Origin: Corynespora cassiicola
Lineage: Eukaryota > Ascomycota > Dothideomycetes > Pleosporales > Corynesporascaceae
Direction: 5' to 3'
NCBI GenBank assembly: GCA_022059125.1
Contig: JAEUWY010000002.1
Span: forward strand, 3,472,001 to 3,536,000
Length of the DNA stretch: 64,000 nucleotides
The position numbers and the translations under genes were made by a program. The notes under the pieces were generated by a model that ran no database searches, was not told the DNA's origin, and worked only from the letters and a program-made list of their open reading frames with translations. Shown one piece after another: positions 21,302 to 33,538 of this stretch (its first letter is position 1; every line of letters begins with the position of its first letter).

Positions 21302-24254
21302 AGCACTCCATCGAATTCCTGTTACTCCCTTCGGTGCCCCAGTCGGTGGCACTCAAATAAAAGCGACATCTCGGCGTGTTCCTTCGTTCGTACACATACA
21401 CAAGGCGGCATATTTTCGGCGGTCGATCCTTTCAGAGTTTTCTTATACCTTTCTCACTACTTAGAAAGCACAAATCAGCAGCATACGATACCCTTTGGCT
21501 CAGCAAGGTTCAAGGTTCATCAACTGGGTTTCCCAACATCGTCTCCTATGTTTCTTATCAAGTTATAGAGTTGTTTGGGGTGGGCATGGATTTGGCCCCG
21601 AGGTTTTTTCTCAATTGAAGTAGTTTATTTTGCCAAATACGTACATGTAGTAATTGATGTTCATTTTGCTTACTGCGTCTGTTGAGCCGATTCCGTCCAT
21701 AAAGAGCTCCTTTGTGGCGTCGGTTAGTTTTTGAAGTTTGGAAATGCTTCATTGAAACGTGTTGTCTTGATGTTGACTTGTTGAGATTATCTCGGGGGTT
21801 TAATGCTTGTCGTTTTGCTTTTGCCGAGATAATCTGCCTATCTTTTTTCCTACAATGCAGCCTAATCATATTCAATGAGCAGGCGTTTACGCTCCGTCAT
21901 ATATCTGCCTCGATCTCGAAGCCGACCATGACCTGGACCTGCATACTATTCTTAACTAAATGCAACTAATTATATAAACACTAAATAGCAGCAGCTGTGA
22001 CCTACTGCAATGTCTCCGCAAAAACTCCCAACTATATGTGATGATCCGATCTCGCATAAGGGAAAAGCAATACTCTTCGATTCAAGATGCACCCATTATG
22101 TAAATTTCCCTATCCATTACACTACACTACACACTACACACTAGTTCCCTACACCCTTCCATCATACATACACGCCCCCGTTACATCTAGCTCAAGAAAG
22201 CAGAGATGAGATTGTTTGTTGAAAGCATCACATGCAGCCACCCTATGCCAGCCCGACCCCATCCCTCCCATCCCATCCGTGCCCACCCATGCCGAGCATC
22301 CGAAGTAAAGAAAAAGCAGAAACCAAAGCCCCACCTCCTCCAACCACCCCATGAGAAAAGAGGAGAACCAAACATCAACCAACGATTTCGACGGACAGAT
22401 GGGATGGTTGAAAGAGAAGCCCTCTGAATTGCGGGCAGATCCCCCACACCCACCTATCCCGACATGCTTCAAACAACGGTCGCAACTTCCCCTTCTTGCA
22501 GGACGGATTCGCGAAAACAGTGGACAGTGCCGATTAGGACGAGACACGCACGCACAATGGAAAACCGAGCCGAGCAGCAGCAGCAGCGACAGCAACGACA
22601 ACGACAGAACAGACAGAGACGGAGAGTTGGACAGATGGGACAGAGCGGTGTTTTTAGGCGCAATGCAGAGCAGCAGCGCAGGGAGATGATGAACAAGAAG
22701 AAGAAAGACCAAGAACATGGCAAATGCGTAATCCCCATCCCCTCTTCCCATGATGCATTTCCCTCCCTTGCCTAATAGCTCGCTTCCTCCCCCCATATTA
22801 TAACTCGCCCTTAATATTTCGCATAGTAAGAAAAGAAAGAGGGGACGACGGGATGGTAAACGCGCACCCTTTCCCAGATTAGAGAGAAATAAAAGACCAA
22901 ATAGAAATTCCGATGATGAGATGAGGAAAATGCCAACGCCGGGGAATGCAGGATTAATCGCTCCGTTCGGTTGGGGGGGTGGGGGGGTGGTGCATCCTTG
23001 CCGGTTACAGATGTGCGTGCGCGTGATAATGCCGTCGTGGTATATCGCCCCGAATAGCCCTCCCACCGCCATCTCCACACCGCCATGCAAAGAAGGCGCA
23101 TTCCCAAAGGGAACGGGTGGGCAAAAGGACGGGAAGACAGGCAGACAAGCCAGCACAACAAACATACACACACGTGTAAAAAAAACCCTCAAAAAAATCT
23201 TACCAGAGAGCGAACGGAGCCAGGAAACAAAAGGGGGGATGTTTAGGGCAACTCAACGCATCTCAACGCAACGCAACCAACCGACCAGCCAAAAAAAAAA
23301 AACCAGATCCGGTATCCTGCGCGCACCATCAACGAAAAAAAAGGAGAAAAAACAAATAAACAGACAAGCCATGGTAAACAGCAGCGGTAATCTTCCTTTG
23401 CTTCCCCTCGTCTTCCTCCGCCCCTTCCTTTTCCAAGAATAAAACGTTGGAAAAAGAAGAAACATGATAAACTCCGTTCCTTCCCTCCTCTCTCTCTCTC
23501 TCTCTCTCTCTGCTCAAGACACAACAAGAAAAAAAAAGAACAAAAGATCCCATAACCGCCTTTCAATCCATCCTTCGAATGCACTTTATCTCAACAAGCC
23601 TTCTTACAGCTCAGCTTAGCTTCCCCATCCCATCCCATCCCCTTCCATAGAAGAGAACAAGACCAATAAAATATAAAAAGAACATGGAACCCGAAACAAA
23701 AGTTCCAGGTGGGAATAAGACCCTCTTCCATCCATTCCTCGCGAGCATCTAGCCGGCATGAGGGAGAGCACCTCTTATAGAGTCCCAGCCCTTCATCCCG
23801 CAAGGAATACAAGCAAGAAGATAGAAGCAAAGAGAAGGGGGAAAAAAAGACTCCAATCTGTCCCAACGCCCATTTTTGCCACCGTTCTCACGCACGCACT
23901 TTCTCTCAAATTCTCTCTCAGCGTCCCATCTCCTCCAACAGTCCATCTTCCAAATTATCCTCCCAAAATAAAAGAAAAAGGGTTCTTGAGGGAGGAAGGG
24001 AGCCATGCAAGTGAAGTTAGGTTTACCGAACATCTTGCTTATGCCAGATATCCTTCAAACCGTGTCATCGCTCAATCTCTCCGTTCCCCCAGATTATCAG
24101 TCTCGCCAGGATCTGTCGTCCATTTCCATCCCGTCTGCCCTTTTTGGGTTCGAAAATGTGCAGCCGGCAAATGGCGTCGATCCAAAAATAAAAACATGGT
24201 TGTCGTCGTGTGTGGTGGCGGTAGTCTTTGGCTGAGGTCGACTCTTCAGCCCTT
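21302..24254. other. 3-kb convergent intergenic region, simple-sequence rich, no gene seen
   Basis: This lies between the ends of sym1 and the Kin4-like kinase gene. It contains an AT-rich part (about 21.6-22.15 kb), a G-tract pair (GGGGGGG T GGGGGGG near 22973-22989), long A-runs (about 23288-23350) and a (CT)12 microsatellite. The longest frame (22149-23192, minus, 347 aa) is Phe/Leu/Cys-rich and looks like translated poly-purine/pyrimidine DNA. Confidence 0.5.
23488..23511. repeat. (CT)12 microsatellite
   Basis: A 24-nt perfect dinucleotide run in the kinase 3' flank. Confidence 0.9.
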
Positions 24255-27200
24255 TCACCGGTCCTCCTTGCCACGCTGTCGGCCCATCCGCCTGAAGAAA
24301 TCCATGACACGCTTTGAGCTGCCAGACGAGCCCTTGTTGCCACCAGACTCCTCGTAGGCGTCGGCAAACTTTCTCGACTTTTGAAGCACGCCGGGTCGAT
24401 CCTTGCGAGACTGATCGGGCGCCTCGTTGAAGCCCTCGGGGTACGGCGCGCGGTTGGACTGCGTCGCAACAATCGGCTCACTAGCCTCCGAGTCGTTTTG
24501 GTGCCTGTATGGCTGGTTCTGTGACGCCGGATGCGGTTCCCGAGGGCCGGGGATCTTCTCGTCGCCGATGGGTGGGTTGGCGGGGTAGTCAAACTGCGTC
24601 TGGTTTGCTGGTGCCGAAGACGGCCCGCCCCTAGTCGGGCGGGAGCTATTGTCCTGCTGCCCATCATAGAAGCCGGGAATATTGCTTCCCGTAGTGCTCT
24701 GGCTTGGCGATCGGGATTCTGCACCGCGTCCAAACGCCATGGCTGAACGTGACGTGGCACGCGGGCGAGTTGATGTGGCAGTGGATCCGCGGCGGTCAAT
24801 CTGTGAGGATGGCGGCGGCATGCTTTCCCTACCACTTGAGAATGTCTTCGATAGCGATGAAGGAATGAGGGAGAACCTCCTCGAGCTCTTGCCTGTGTTG
24901 CCAGACTGGTCGGTGTTCTTTCGCGAGAACCCAAATGAAGTGCGCCGCGAAGATTCATTGCTCTGTCGAGGGGCCTCATCATTAGCAATAGGTCCAGGCA
25001 TAGACGTGGGAGGATACGATTTCTGCTTCTTCTCGGGTGCGAAATTCGAATTTTGGGTGGTGGAGGAGTCTCGGGGGTCTTGCGAATAGGACGACTGGCG
25101 ACCTGAAAACAAGGACGTCACCCTCCCCAGGGTCTCACTAACCGTGTTCGAACGTCTGTGTCCCTTTGCATTGCCGCTCTGCGTCTCGGCTTGTATCGAC
25201 TGTACTCTGTGCGTGCTCGGCTGACCAATACTCGGCTCACCGATAGATGTGGACTCGGGCTGAGAGACTGGTCCAGAGATGGAGTACTGTTTGCCCTTTG
25301 GCTGTGAGAAACGGCCCTCGGCATTCGTCTGGGCAACCGTTGCTGCCGCCGGCTGTCCATACGAGTTGCCTCGAGATGGTAGTCTCGAGCCCCCACCGAG
25401 TGTTCCCTGGGTGGATGGGCGGTTCGTCGATGGGACAGGAGCGGTCCTGAATGCCGTGTAATCGGAAACAGAACGCTGCGATTCGTGCTGGGGCCTAGTA
25501 GGAGTGGCTGTGTTGCTGGCAGCAGTCGGGCGACTTGGCCGTGCTGCCGGGCTCGACTGGTAACCATCAGTCGGTGGTACTTCAGTAGGGCCTTGCTCTT
25601 TAACACGTGATTTCGAAGTCGGCGGTGATGTCTCGCCACGCGCAGTCTGTGACTGCGGTGCCACATACTCGACCTGTACAGTTCGTCGTTTGTTGTCTCG
25701 GCTCGTCTTGGGCTTCTCGGCCGGCGGCTGATTGATCGGTTCGCGCTTGGCCGTAAGACCGCCGTGGACTGGGGAAATGGCAGAGTGTGGCTTTGTGGGT
25801 TCGCGAACAGAAGCGCTTCGAGCGAGGGCGGGCGGTGCATCGAATGGATCTTCTGATATACTTAGCACTTGTCCATACTGAACCGCAGGACCACGGGTTT
25901 GACCCTTACTTGGATAAGCTGCGTTCTTCTGGATGTCGTTGGATGTAGTATTGCTAGAAGTAATGAAGCTGACGACGTGGGAGTAATCGCTGAGCCAGCT
26001 GTGCCGGGCCACCTCGAACAGATCGGCTCGCTTTCGTGGGTCGGGTACGAGGATGCGCTTCAGGAGATCCCTGGCGTGCGGTGTGACGTATTCTGGGAAT
26101 GTAAGTGGCGTAGATACAATGTACTTGTATAGGAGATTGATGTTGTCTCCTTCGGGATTGGCTGGGTCATCATCGAAAGGCAAGTAGCCGGCCAACATGG
26201 CGTACTAGAATGAGTCAGTCACTGTAAACGTGGATACCGGCATGACAGCTTACCAAAATGACACCACAACTCCAAACGTCAACCTTTCGTCCAGTGTAGA
26301 GTGAGTCGCTGACAACCAATTCGGGGGCAGCGTAGCAAGGGCTACCGCAGCTGGTCTGCATCAAATCGCCCCTACGGTTGCCGTCGGTTGCCTCCAGGCC
26401 CATGGCTTTGACAAAGTCCTTGTTGCCTAGGTTGTATTCAATCTCCTCCCCAAGCTCATCGTTGGGGTCGAAAGTGTTGGCAAAGCCAAAGTCGGTGATG
26501 ATGATGTTCCTATTGCGGTCCAGGAGAAGGTTCTCTAGCTTCAGATCTCGATGTACGATACCCTTCTTGTGCAAGTAGCCCACGCCGGAAATCAGCTGGG
26601 CAAACAAGCGGCGTGCAGCACCGTCCTTCAAGTAGCGATGGTTCAAGATGTAGTCGAACAGCTCGCCTCCCGAAGCGTACTCCAAAATGATGCCGATATG
26701 GCGCTCCGTCTCCACCATCTCGTGCAGCCTCACAATGTTGGGGTGCTCCAGTCCCCGCAGGATGTGGATCTCGCGGTAGATCTTCTGCAGGCGGTTCTGG
26801 TTTCCACCCAGGGTCTCTCGCCGGATCAGCTTGATAGCAACTTCGACGCTGCTGTCCTTTTTCCAGCCCATCTTGACCTTGCCAAACTCTCCCTCACCCA
26901 GCGTCTGGCCCAGGATGTAGTTGCCGAAGCGTGAGCGCTTCGCCGAACCTTCTTTGGAGTGATCCTGACGGCTCTTGCCTCCACCTCCCCCTCCCCCTCC
27001 TCCGCGACCGCCATCGTCGACACCCTCGCTGCCAACCAGACCGAGGCCGGTTATGGGGGTGAGGTCGGTTCCGGAGGCGGGGACGGCTTCAGCCTGGCGA
27101 GCCTCAGCGCGTGCAATGTCCTCATGCGGGTCGGCGACGATGATGCGGTTGATGACGGCGCTCTCTTCGCGGGGCAGGCTGGTGCCGGCCGGCGGCTGGC

Positions 27201-27777
27201 CAACGGCTGAGGCTGAACGGCTGTGCGAGGGCTGCGAGGGTGAGGGCTTGGACCTGCTCGCGCTGCTCTGATGGCGGGGACTGTCCTTGGCCTTGCGGCG
27301 GGAGTGCGAGGCGTTTGCAGCGGCGTTGACGGCATCGTCGCGTGTTCTGTCGGTGTGCGAGGCGCGCGGGGTCGACGGGCTGTTGTTGGCCGAAGTAGCG
27401 GTGGAGCCCTGGGTGCGGTGCGACGAGGTTCGCGGGGGCGGCATGGGACCCGGAGCCATTGAGGTTGAGGGCGACGAGTGTGCTGACGAGGCGATGTTGT
27501 TGTGGTGGTGGTGGGCGCGAGGCGTGGTCATGGGTGAGTTCTGCGACACGCTGGTAGAGTGGTGAGCCTGGGGAGTCGAAGGGGTGGTGGGAAGAGGTCC
27601 ATTCACACCGCCGCTGGGCCGCCGCGAGTGCTTGCGGGACGAGGCGGGCGAGGTTGCCATGGGCGATTGCTGATTTTGGTTGTGGAGGTGATTGTGCGGC
27701 TGCGGTACGTACTGGTCTTGTCCATATGCCCGGTTTGATATGGCTGGGCTGCTCTGCTGGACGGCGGCCGACGACAT
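24255..27777 (-). CDS. kin4: Kin4/Ppk9-type serine/threonine protein kinase
   Basis: Kin4-family kinases belong to the AMPK-related group; yeast Kin4 enforces the spindle-position checkpoint. Exon 1 is 26254-27777 and exon 2 is 24255-26204, with a 49-nt intron at 26205-26253 joining ...WSCGVIL to YAMLAGYLPFDDDP; the product is 1157 aa. The N-terminal 285 residues are Ser/Pro/His-rich with a poly-Gly tract. The kinase domain covers about 284-570: Gly loop GEGEFGKV (294-301), VAIK Lys316, HRDLKLEN (Asp411), DFG (429-431), T475SCGSP and APE (484-486). The block FDDDPANPEGDNINLLYKYI fits this subfamily. About 39 residues (436-474) are inserted between DFG and the T-loop. The remaining roughly 590 residues are disordered, Ser/Arg-rich, ending MDFFRRMGRQRGKEDR, a possible membrane-binding basic motif. 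The kinase is complete and should be active; the checkpoint role is inference from the family. Confidence 0.9.
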
Positions 27778-28339
27778 GGCCTGCGGGCTCGACGGGCGCT
27801 CTGGGGCAGCCTCTCAGGCTCTGCGAGGCCCGGCGGTCAGGGTAGAGCGGGCACGGCGCGTGTCGGGGGCGTTTTTTTTGTCGACGAGTGGTCGGAAGGG
27901 TGGTTCGCGGGGAGAGCAGCGCAGGGCGAACCGTGGAACCTTGGAACGCAGACTGCAGCCAGAGCCGCCGGGGATTGGGAGGGCGAGTGCGGCAGGCTCG
28001 GGCAAGCGGCGGGCTCGCAGCTCTCGCTCGTCGACGCTCTGGATGGGCGGCGGCGGCGGGCGATGGCGGGAGAGGGCGCGGTGTCGCTGCGTCGCGGTAT
28101 CGCGGCGTCGCTGCGGTGAAGGCGAGTCGAGCGGGAACTTGAGCGGGTCGGTGTTGGCGGCGGTGGGCAGCTGCTAGCAGCAAGCTCGCTGGCTGGCTGG
28201 CCGGGCTGGGGTGCTAGCTGGCGGCGGCGGCGGCGGCGGCTGCGGCAGCTTCACGTGCGGCGCGCGGGTGAGTCGTCGACGTTCAGGGCGCGCGGCCGGC
28301 GGTGGCAGAGCGGAGGCAGAGCGGTGCGGAGCGTGCTCG

Positions 28340-28382
28340 TCGCGGTCGCGGTCGCGGTCGCTGTCGCTGTCGCTGTCTCCGT
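28340..28382. repeat. CGGTCG / CTGTCG hexanucleotide repeats
   Basis: About three CGGTCG units are followed by about three CTGTCG units, in the presumed kinase leader. Confidence 0.75.
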
Positions 28383-28819
28383 CGTTGTCGGCGTCTGCAG
28401 CGCTCGTCGTCTGGTCGCGGGCGTGGTGAGAGGGAGGGCAGGGCACAGGCACAGGCACAAGCAGGAGCGGCTGCGGCTTAGACAATCTCGTTTAGTTATC
28501 CCATGTGTCCCCTTAAGACGCACATCACGACGGGCCGGCAGCACAACAAGGCGCGAGCTGAGGGCGCGGTCCCCTCCGACCAGGATAATTATCCTCACAC
28601 GCCATGCCGGGGGCCTCCCAGCCCCGTCAACCCGCCATACACACTCTGCCGGCGATCGTGCTCCTCCATCCCAGCCCACAGGCACGCCCGTCTAGGAACG
28701 CTCCGCCGGCCGGATTGCTGCACCAGCCTGCATCCACCTGCACCCAGGCCTGCTCCCGGGCCCAATCCAGCTCCTATTCTGGACCGCTAGCTTTTGTAGC
28801 CGTTTCGAAACGCCTGCGA

Positions 28820-28852
28820 GCACCAGGCCAGCACCAGGCCAGCACCAGGCCA
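28820..28852. repeat. Three tandem copies of GCACCAGGCCA
   Basis: Three perfect 11-bp units at 28820-28830, 28831-28841 and 28842-28852. Confidence 0.85.
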
Positions 28853-29988
28853 TGCGCCCGGGAAATTAGCATTCATGCTCCCTCGACCGCAGGCGCCCTC
28901 GCCCACCTGCCCTCAGCAGTCGTGCTGCCCGCGCGCTGCCTCAGCCCTTTGAGCGCCTCCAAGCGCCGCTCAAGCGCCCTGCCTGCCTCCCTTGGTTGGC
29001 TGCTTTTTGCGTCCTGACCTGACCTGACCTGTCCCGACCCGACCTGTCTCTGTTCTATTTTGCGACCTCTGCTGCTACTGCTACACTACATGCCATGTAC
29101 CTGACTAACACGCTGCTAGCCGGCTCCCTCGCTCCCTCGCGCCCCTTTTTCCGTCTCCTCCCTCGCGCGCCGTGGTCGACAGAACTACACGCGTCCGCAT
29201 GAATCTCGCCCGCAACAACGCGACAACAAAAAACAAAGGAACCTCGTCGCCCATTGCGAATGACGTGGGAAGCTGACAGCCCTACGATCAGTGCCCTGGC
29301 CCTGTCAGCGGAATCCCAGGCAGAGCTGGGAGTAAACAGTGCCAACACCCGTCGCGTTCGCACATCCGAACGTCAAAAAAACACGCTGTTGCTGGCCTGT
29401 CAATGTCTCAGCCCAATGGCTTGCTGCAAGGGAGGGCCCTGCGTTTCCGCCCGCTGCTCCTGCTGCTGCTCGCCTGCTGCGCCAATTGCGCGCTCCCGCC
29501 CCTCCTGCGTGTCGGAATGGCGGCCTCGCCCGAGTTCCTCTCGTTCCGACCATTGTCTGTCGCCATCACGTCTCCTCACTGTCTAGACCCCAGCATTTGC
29601 CCTGACCTCCCCTACCCACCGCCTGTGCCGTCGTGGATTGGCCTGCCCCCCTCTGCCCTTCGATGCGCTAGCCCACCGTTGGGCGACTCAACTGAGCGCC
29701 TTTTCGGAAATTAAACTGTGCGGGATGCACCCGACTCGTGCAAGCACCATCCGCCATCCGTGCTAGTCGTCCGCTTTCGCTTGACACACTTGGCGTTGGG
29801 CTTTGGCTTCACCTTTGCAAAGTCGAGGGAACGTAGACTGCCACAATTGCTTTTGACGTCACCGAGAGAAAAAAGCATCGCATCATTCGTGTATCAACCC
29901 CTTTTCTACTCCACGGTCCGTACTGTCCAGCCCTCCATTCTGCCGAACCTTCTGTCATTACCGCGACCGCCTGCTGCGCCCCCGTGCT

Positions 29989-31962
29989 TTAGATCTTGAT
30001 CTCGCCCGGGACTCCAATCTCCAACAGGTCCACGCCCTTTTGCAGCTCGGCCTTGCCTGGCATCTTCTTCCTCCTCATCAGCTCCGCCGCCTGGGTCATG
30101 TAGGGATCCTTCATCATGGACGCGACCGCCACCACCTCGTCGCCCTTGGTGTAGTAAGCGATGAACGACGGCTTCTCGGGTTCGCCGACAATCACCACAT
30201 CGTCGTAGCCGCCCACCGTATTGCCGCAGTACCGAAGCTGGGAACCCAGCGCTGACCAAAACACCGGAATGAACGGCTTGGGCTTGGATCCGGGGTTGTT
30301 GATCGAGTTGGCCACCGAGCGGCCGGCGTTCTGTGCAACGTTCCAATGTTCTATGCGTATCGGAGAACCATTTCCGCCCGGTCCATGGTAGGGATACGTT
30401 GCTATATCGCCAATGGCATATACGTCCTTCAGCCCTTCCACCTCGAAGCCCTCATTGGTCTTGATCGAGCCGTCCCTTTCTAGCTTGACGCTCGTGTTGT
30501 CCTTGAGGTACTCTGTCGCAGGCGCGACGCCGACGCCTTCAATAACCAGATCGGCTTCAAGGACGGTGCCATCCTTCAGGTGGACAGCGCCAACCTTGGA
30601 CGGGTCGCTCTTGGAAGGCGTTGCCTTGTCGACATTTGCACCCAGATAAAACTTGACGCCATTCTTCTCAAGCAGTCCTCGGAAAATCTTTCCAACCTTG
30701 GTTCCCATTACGCGCTCCATTGGCTCTGTAGAGTATAAGCACGATGCCGGGAGAGCTGGCACGACTGTTGTGCTTACCTGACTCCATTCCGATGATGGAG
30801 ACATCGTTCTTCATGCCTGCTAGGCAGTTTCCAACTTCCATACCGATGAACGAGCTGCCAATGACGACAACCTTCTTTCCATTGTCTCCGGCGGCCTTGA
30901 GGATGCCCTGCACGTCTGGAAGGGCTCGAAGCACAAAGACATTTTCCAAAGCCCCCTGCTTGAGTCCCTCCAGTGGAAGCCACCTGGGCGTGCCACCAGT
31001 TGCTAGTACCAGCTTGGTGTAATCGTACGTCTTGCCAGACTTGGTCGAGACCTTCTTGCCCGAAAAATCCACGCTCTTTACCTCATCCTCGATGATGTCG
31101 ATCGACGCGTCCTTGTAGTAGTCCTTTGACCTCCATGCGATCTTTGACAGGTCCGCGAGTAATGCCTTGGAGAGCTTGGTTCGATCGATGGGTTGGTAGC
31201 CTTCCTTGGAGAGGACGGTGATTTGTCCCTTAAAACCGCCGCTGCGGAGACCCTCAATTGCACCGAGAGTTCCTGAACCACTGTGTTGACGTCAGTCAAT
31301 ATCCCAAACCTAGTCGCACCTGAGACACGCAGAGGAGCATACCCTCCGATTACAAGAACCTTATCGTCGTTCACCGAAGAACATTTAAGATTCAAGAACC
31401 GCCTGTTTGCTTTAATGGTTTCCGCGTCGCTCCGAACAAATACCGCACCGTCCTTTTCGACAAGCTCGTACTTGGTGAGTGGGTCGAGGGCCGGTGCATC
31501 CTCCACATCGCCTGTGGATACGCTGAAGCAGGCTGCCGATGTCAGGAGACTGAATTCATTGTTCCGTCAGGTCCACTTACCGCCGTGCCACGGGCAAGTA
31601 ATCCGCCCATCTCCATCCGGACTAAGTACACCCTTGGCCTGCGAGGATCATTAGCAATATCCATGGAGGACGCAAGGTAAACACACTAGAGGAGCACCAT
31701 AGTGCGTACAATTGGCGCTCGTTGCATGCACTTTGTCTTGCAGCTTCAACAAGAGAACCTTGCCGCCCTCAACCCCGTCGACCTCTACTTCCTGCTTATC
31801 TCCGTTCTTGAGGTTCTTTAGCGAGTCGACTCCTTTTAGCTTGAATTCGGTCGCCATGGCTCGGATACTTGTACTGAAAGCTAGACGCTGGAGATTGCTG
31901 TGGAATCTGGTGTGGAACTGGAGGGAGGGTCGTAACGGTGAGAGGACTCGTAGGGAGTACAT
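29989..31962 (-). CDS. Mitochondrial Rieske-domain AIF-like flavoprotein oxidoreductase
   Basis: An N-terminal Rieske [2Fe-2S] domain is joined to an FAD/NAD(P)H-dependent oxidoreductase, the layout of AIFM3-type (AIF-like) proteins. Five exons (31687-31962, 31581-31638, 31343-31532, 30778-31280, 29989-30725) with short GT-AG introns (48-62 nt) give 587 aa; all phases agree. Residues 1-36 (MYSLRVLSPLRPSLQFHTRF...) are Arg/Ser-rich without acids, a likely mitochondrial presequence. Rieske ligands are Cys85-x-His87 (NCTHYGAP) and Cys107-x2-His110 (CPWHGACF). The first dinucleotide fold is VLVIGGGSGTLGAIEGL (FAD) and the second is VVVIGSSFIGMEV (NAD(P)H). Later blocks include VIEGVGVAPATEYL and YAIGDIATYP, the FAD-contacting motif of this superfamily. 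The C-terminus is a dimerisation-type domain. Electron partners are unknown, and a role in cell death should not be assumed. Confidence 0.92.
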
Positions 31963-33538
31963 TAACCCACGTAGATAAGGCCGGGGCGGGGTTTATGAGC
32001 TGCGCGGTGAGAGGTGTAGGCGTCGCGGCGTGATGACAGCTGCAGTTTTACCCGCTCCGTGATTGGTGACGTCTATGACGACACATGCACGTTTCGGCCC
32101 TCTGCAAACGCGTCCACGGCTATTGGCCGAAGCTGCCAGCCTTGGCGCTCGTGCGTTCCTAGCTGTCTGTTGTGCCCGTCACTTGGCCATCATCACGGCG
32201 CGTCGTATGCACCTTTCTCGGCCCCGGGCATTGTCTCTCGGATACGAGGCCCTTGGCTACTGCTGCACGCATCTGTGCATTCCCGCCCAGCCATGCTCGG
32301 GATGCATGCTCAGCTCGACGGCTCTTTGGAGCCGTCTGGGACCGAAGGTACAGCCACCCAACCGGCAAAGTATTGTTTTGGCAGAGAGATGTGAGAGCCT
32401 TTAATAGGGAAACGCAGTGGGATTGCCCTTTTTATTCCGGAAACCTTCTTTCAGGATTCCAGATCGTTTGCAACCACCGCGCTTATCTGTCTTCATGCAC
32501 TGGCGCGAACTTCCATTGATCAGCCTCTGGCCGTGCTTCGGGGAGAGACATGCTGGATAACTATAACTTTAAACGCAGGTATAAGGACGTGCTCGCGCAC
32601 TTGTGGCTGTCGAGATGAGACGACCAAGTCCGGGGGGCCGAGCTTCGAGGAGCTCCTTGGAGATTCGAGGCAACTGATGGCAATCCAAACGTCTATATCA
32701 ACCTGCCATTGTGGAGAATACCATGATGGCTTTTGTAAAGATGCTGAACCCCTGGTTCGCGTACCGGGGTAGAGTGCCGATCAAATCGGGCAGCCGGTGT
32801 TGAGGACCGAGAAATATTGAAGATCCATTGTTCGGCCTCAGGTCCGTCCAGGGACTCAAGAGATCGCCCTCGGTGGTTGGGGACGGTAAGTTTGCCGTCT
32901 CCAGTTCGAACGTTTCGGCCGTTTACAAGCGGCCGGCCCTAGGGTAGTTCAGGTACTCCAATGGTATACCATCTCGCCTGTGTCCGCGAACGATTATAGC
33001 TCTCACAATACCAAGTCCACCTTATCAACACCCATTTCATCAACCTTGGGACCCTCTTCCTCCGTCTATCTCACCCCCTCGGACATGCATTTTCCCTACC
33101 CTTTCCTGTCTAGCGACCCTGCCTTGTCAGTCTTGTTTGACCTCACCGTGCGGCTAAGTTCCCTGGATAGTCTTTGAGCGGTGCGACGTGCCTAGGGAAA
33201 TTGACCAAACACTGGGAACGGAGCGTTGACGCTACGCCAGCCTTCAGCCGCCAATCGAGAATAAACTTTCCAGCTAGCTTCCCCTCTCTATCAGCATACT
33301 TTTTCAACTTGCTCTCGCCATTTATTGCGGCATTCCTTCATGCTCGCGACAAATGTCTACTCTGTGGCATTCTGGAGTCAGCCATGAATACATCCAGCCC
33401 TGAGTAGTTGTCCTGGTATTAAAATCATATCACAGCAGCTGTTCAGGTAGGTCTATTTCGCATCACATGCACTCCCTGGAGTGGGTTTAACACGATCTAG
33501 GCTCGTGATATTTGCGTTTACTCGGCCCTCTAGTCAAA
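31963..33538. promoter_or_regulatory. Divergent intergenic region (1.6 kb)
   Basis: This lies between the starts of the flavoprotein gene (minus) and a membrane-protein gene (plus). Frames here are short and without domains. I see no repeat or recognisable operator. Confidence 0.45.

Larger units (their letters stand above)
27778..29988. other. Upstream region of the kinase and 3' flank of the flavoprotein gene
   Basis: These 2.2 kb are GC-rich with several tandem repeats: a GGC run near 28222-28240, CGGTCG/CTGTCG hexamers, three 11-mers, and TGACC-type repeats near 29012-29047. Many overlapping frames are open in all phases because of GC skew. None has a domain I recognise. Confidence 0.5.

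Noticed and set aside
22149..23192. 347-aa minus-strand open frame
   Set aside because: Phe/Leu/Cys-rich translation of pyrimidine and purine runs, no domain, inside a simple-repeat intergenic region.
27122..28183. 353-aa minus-strand frame overlapping the kinase start
   Set aside because: Off-frame with the kinase exon; Pro/Arg/Ala-rich shadow.
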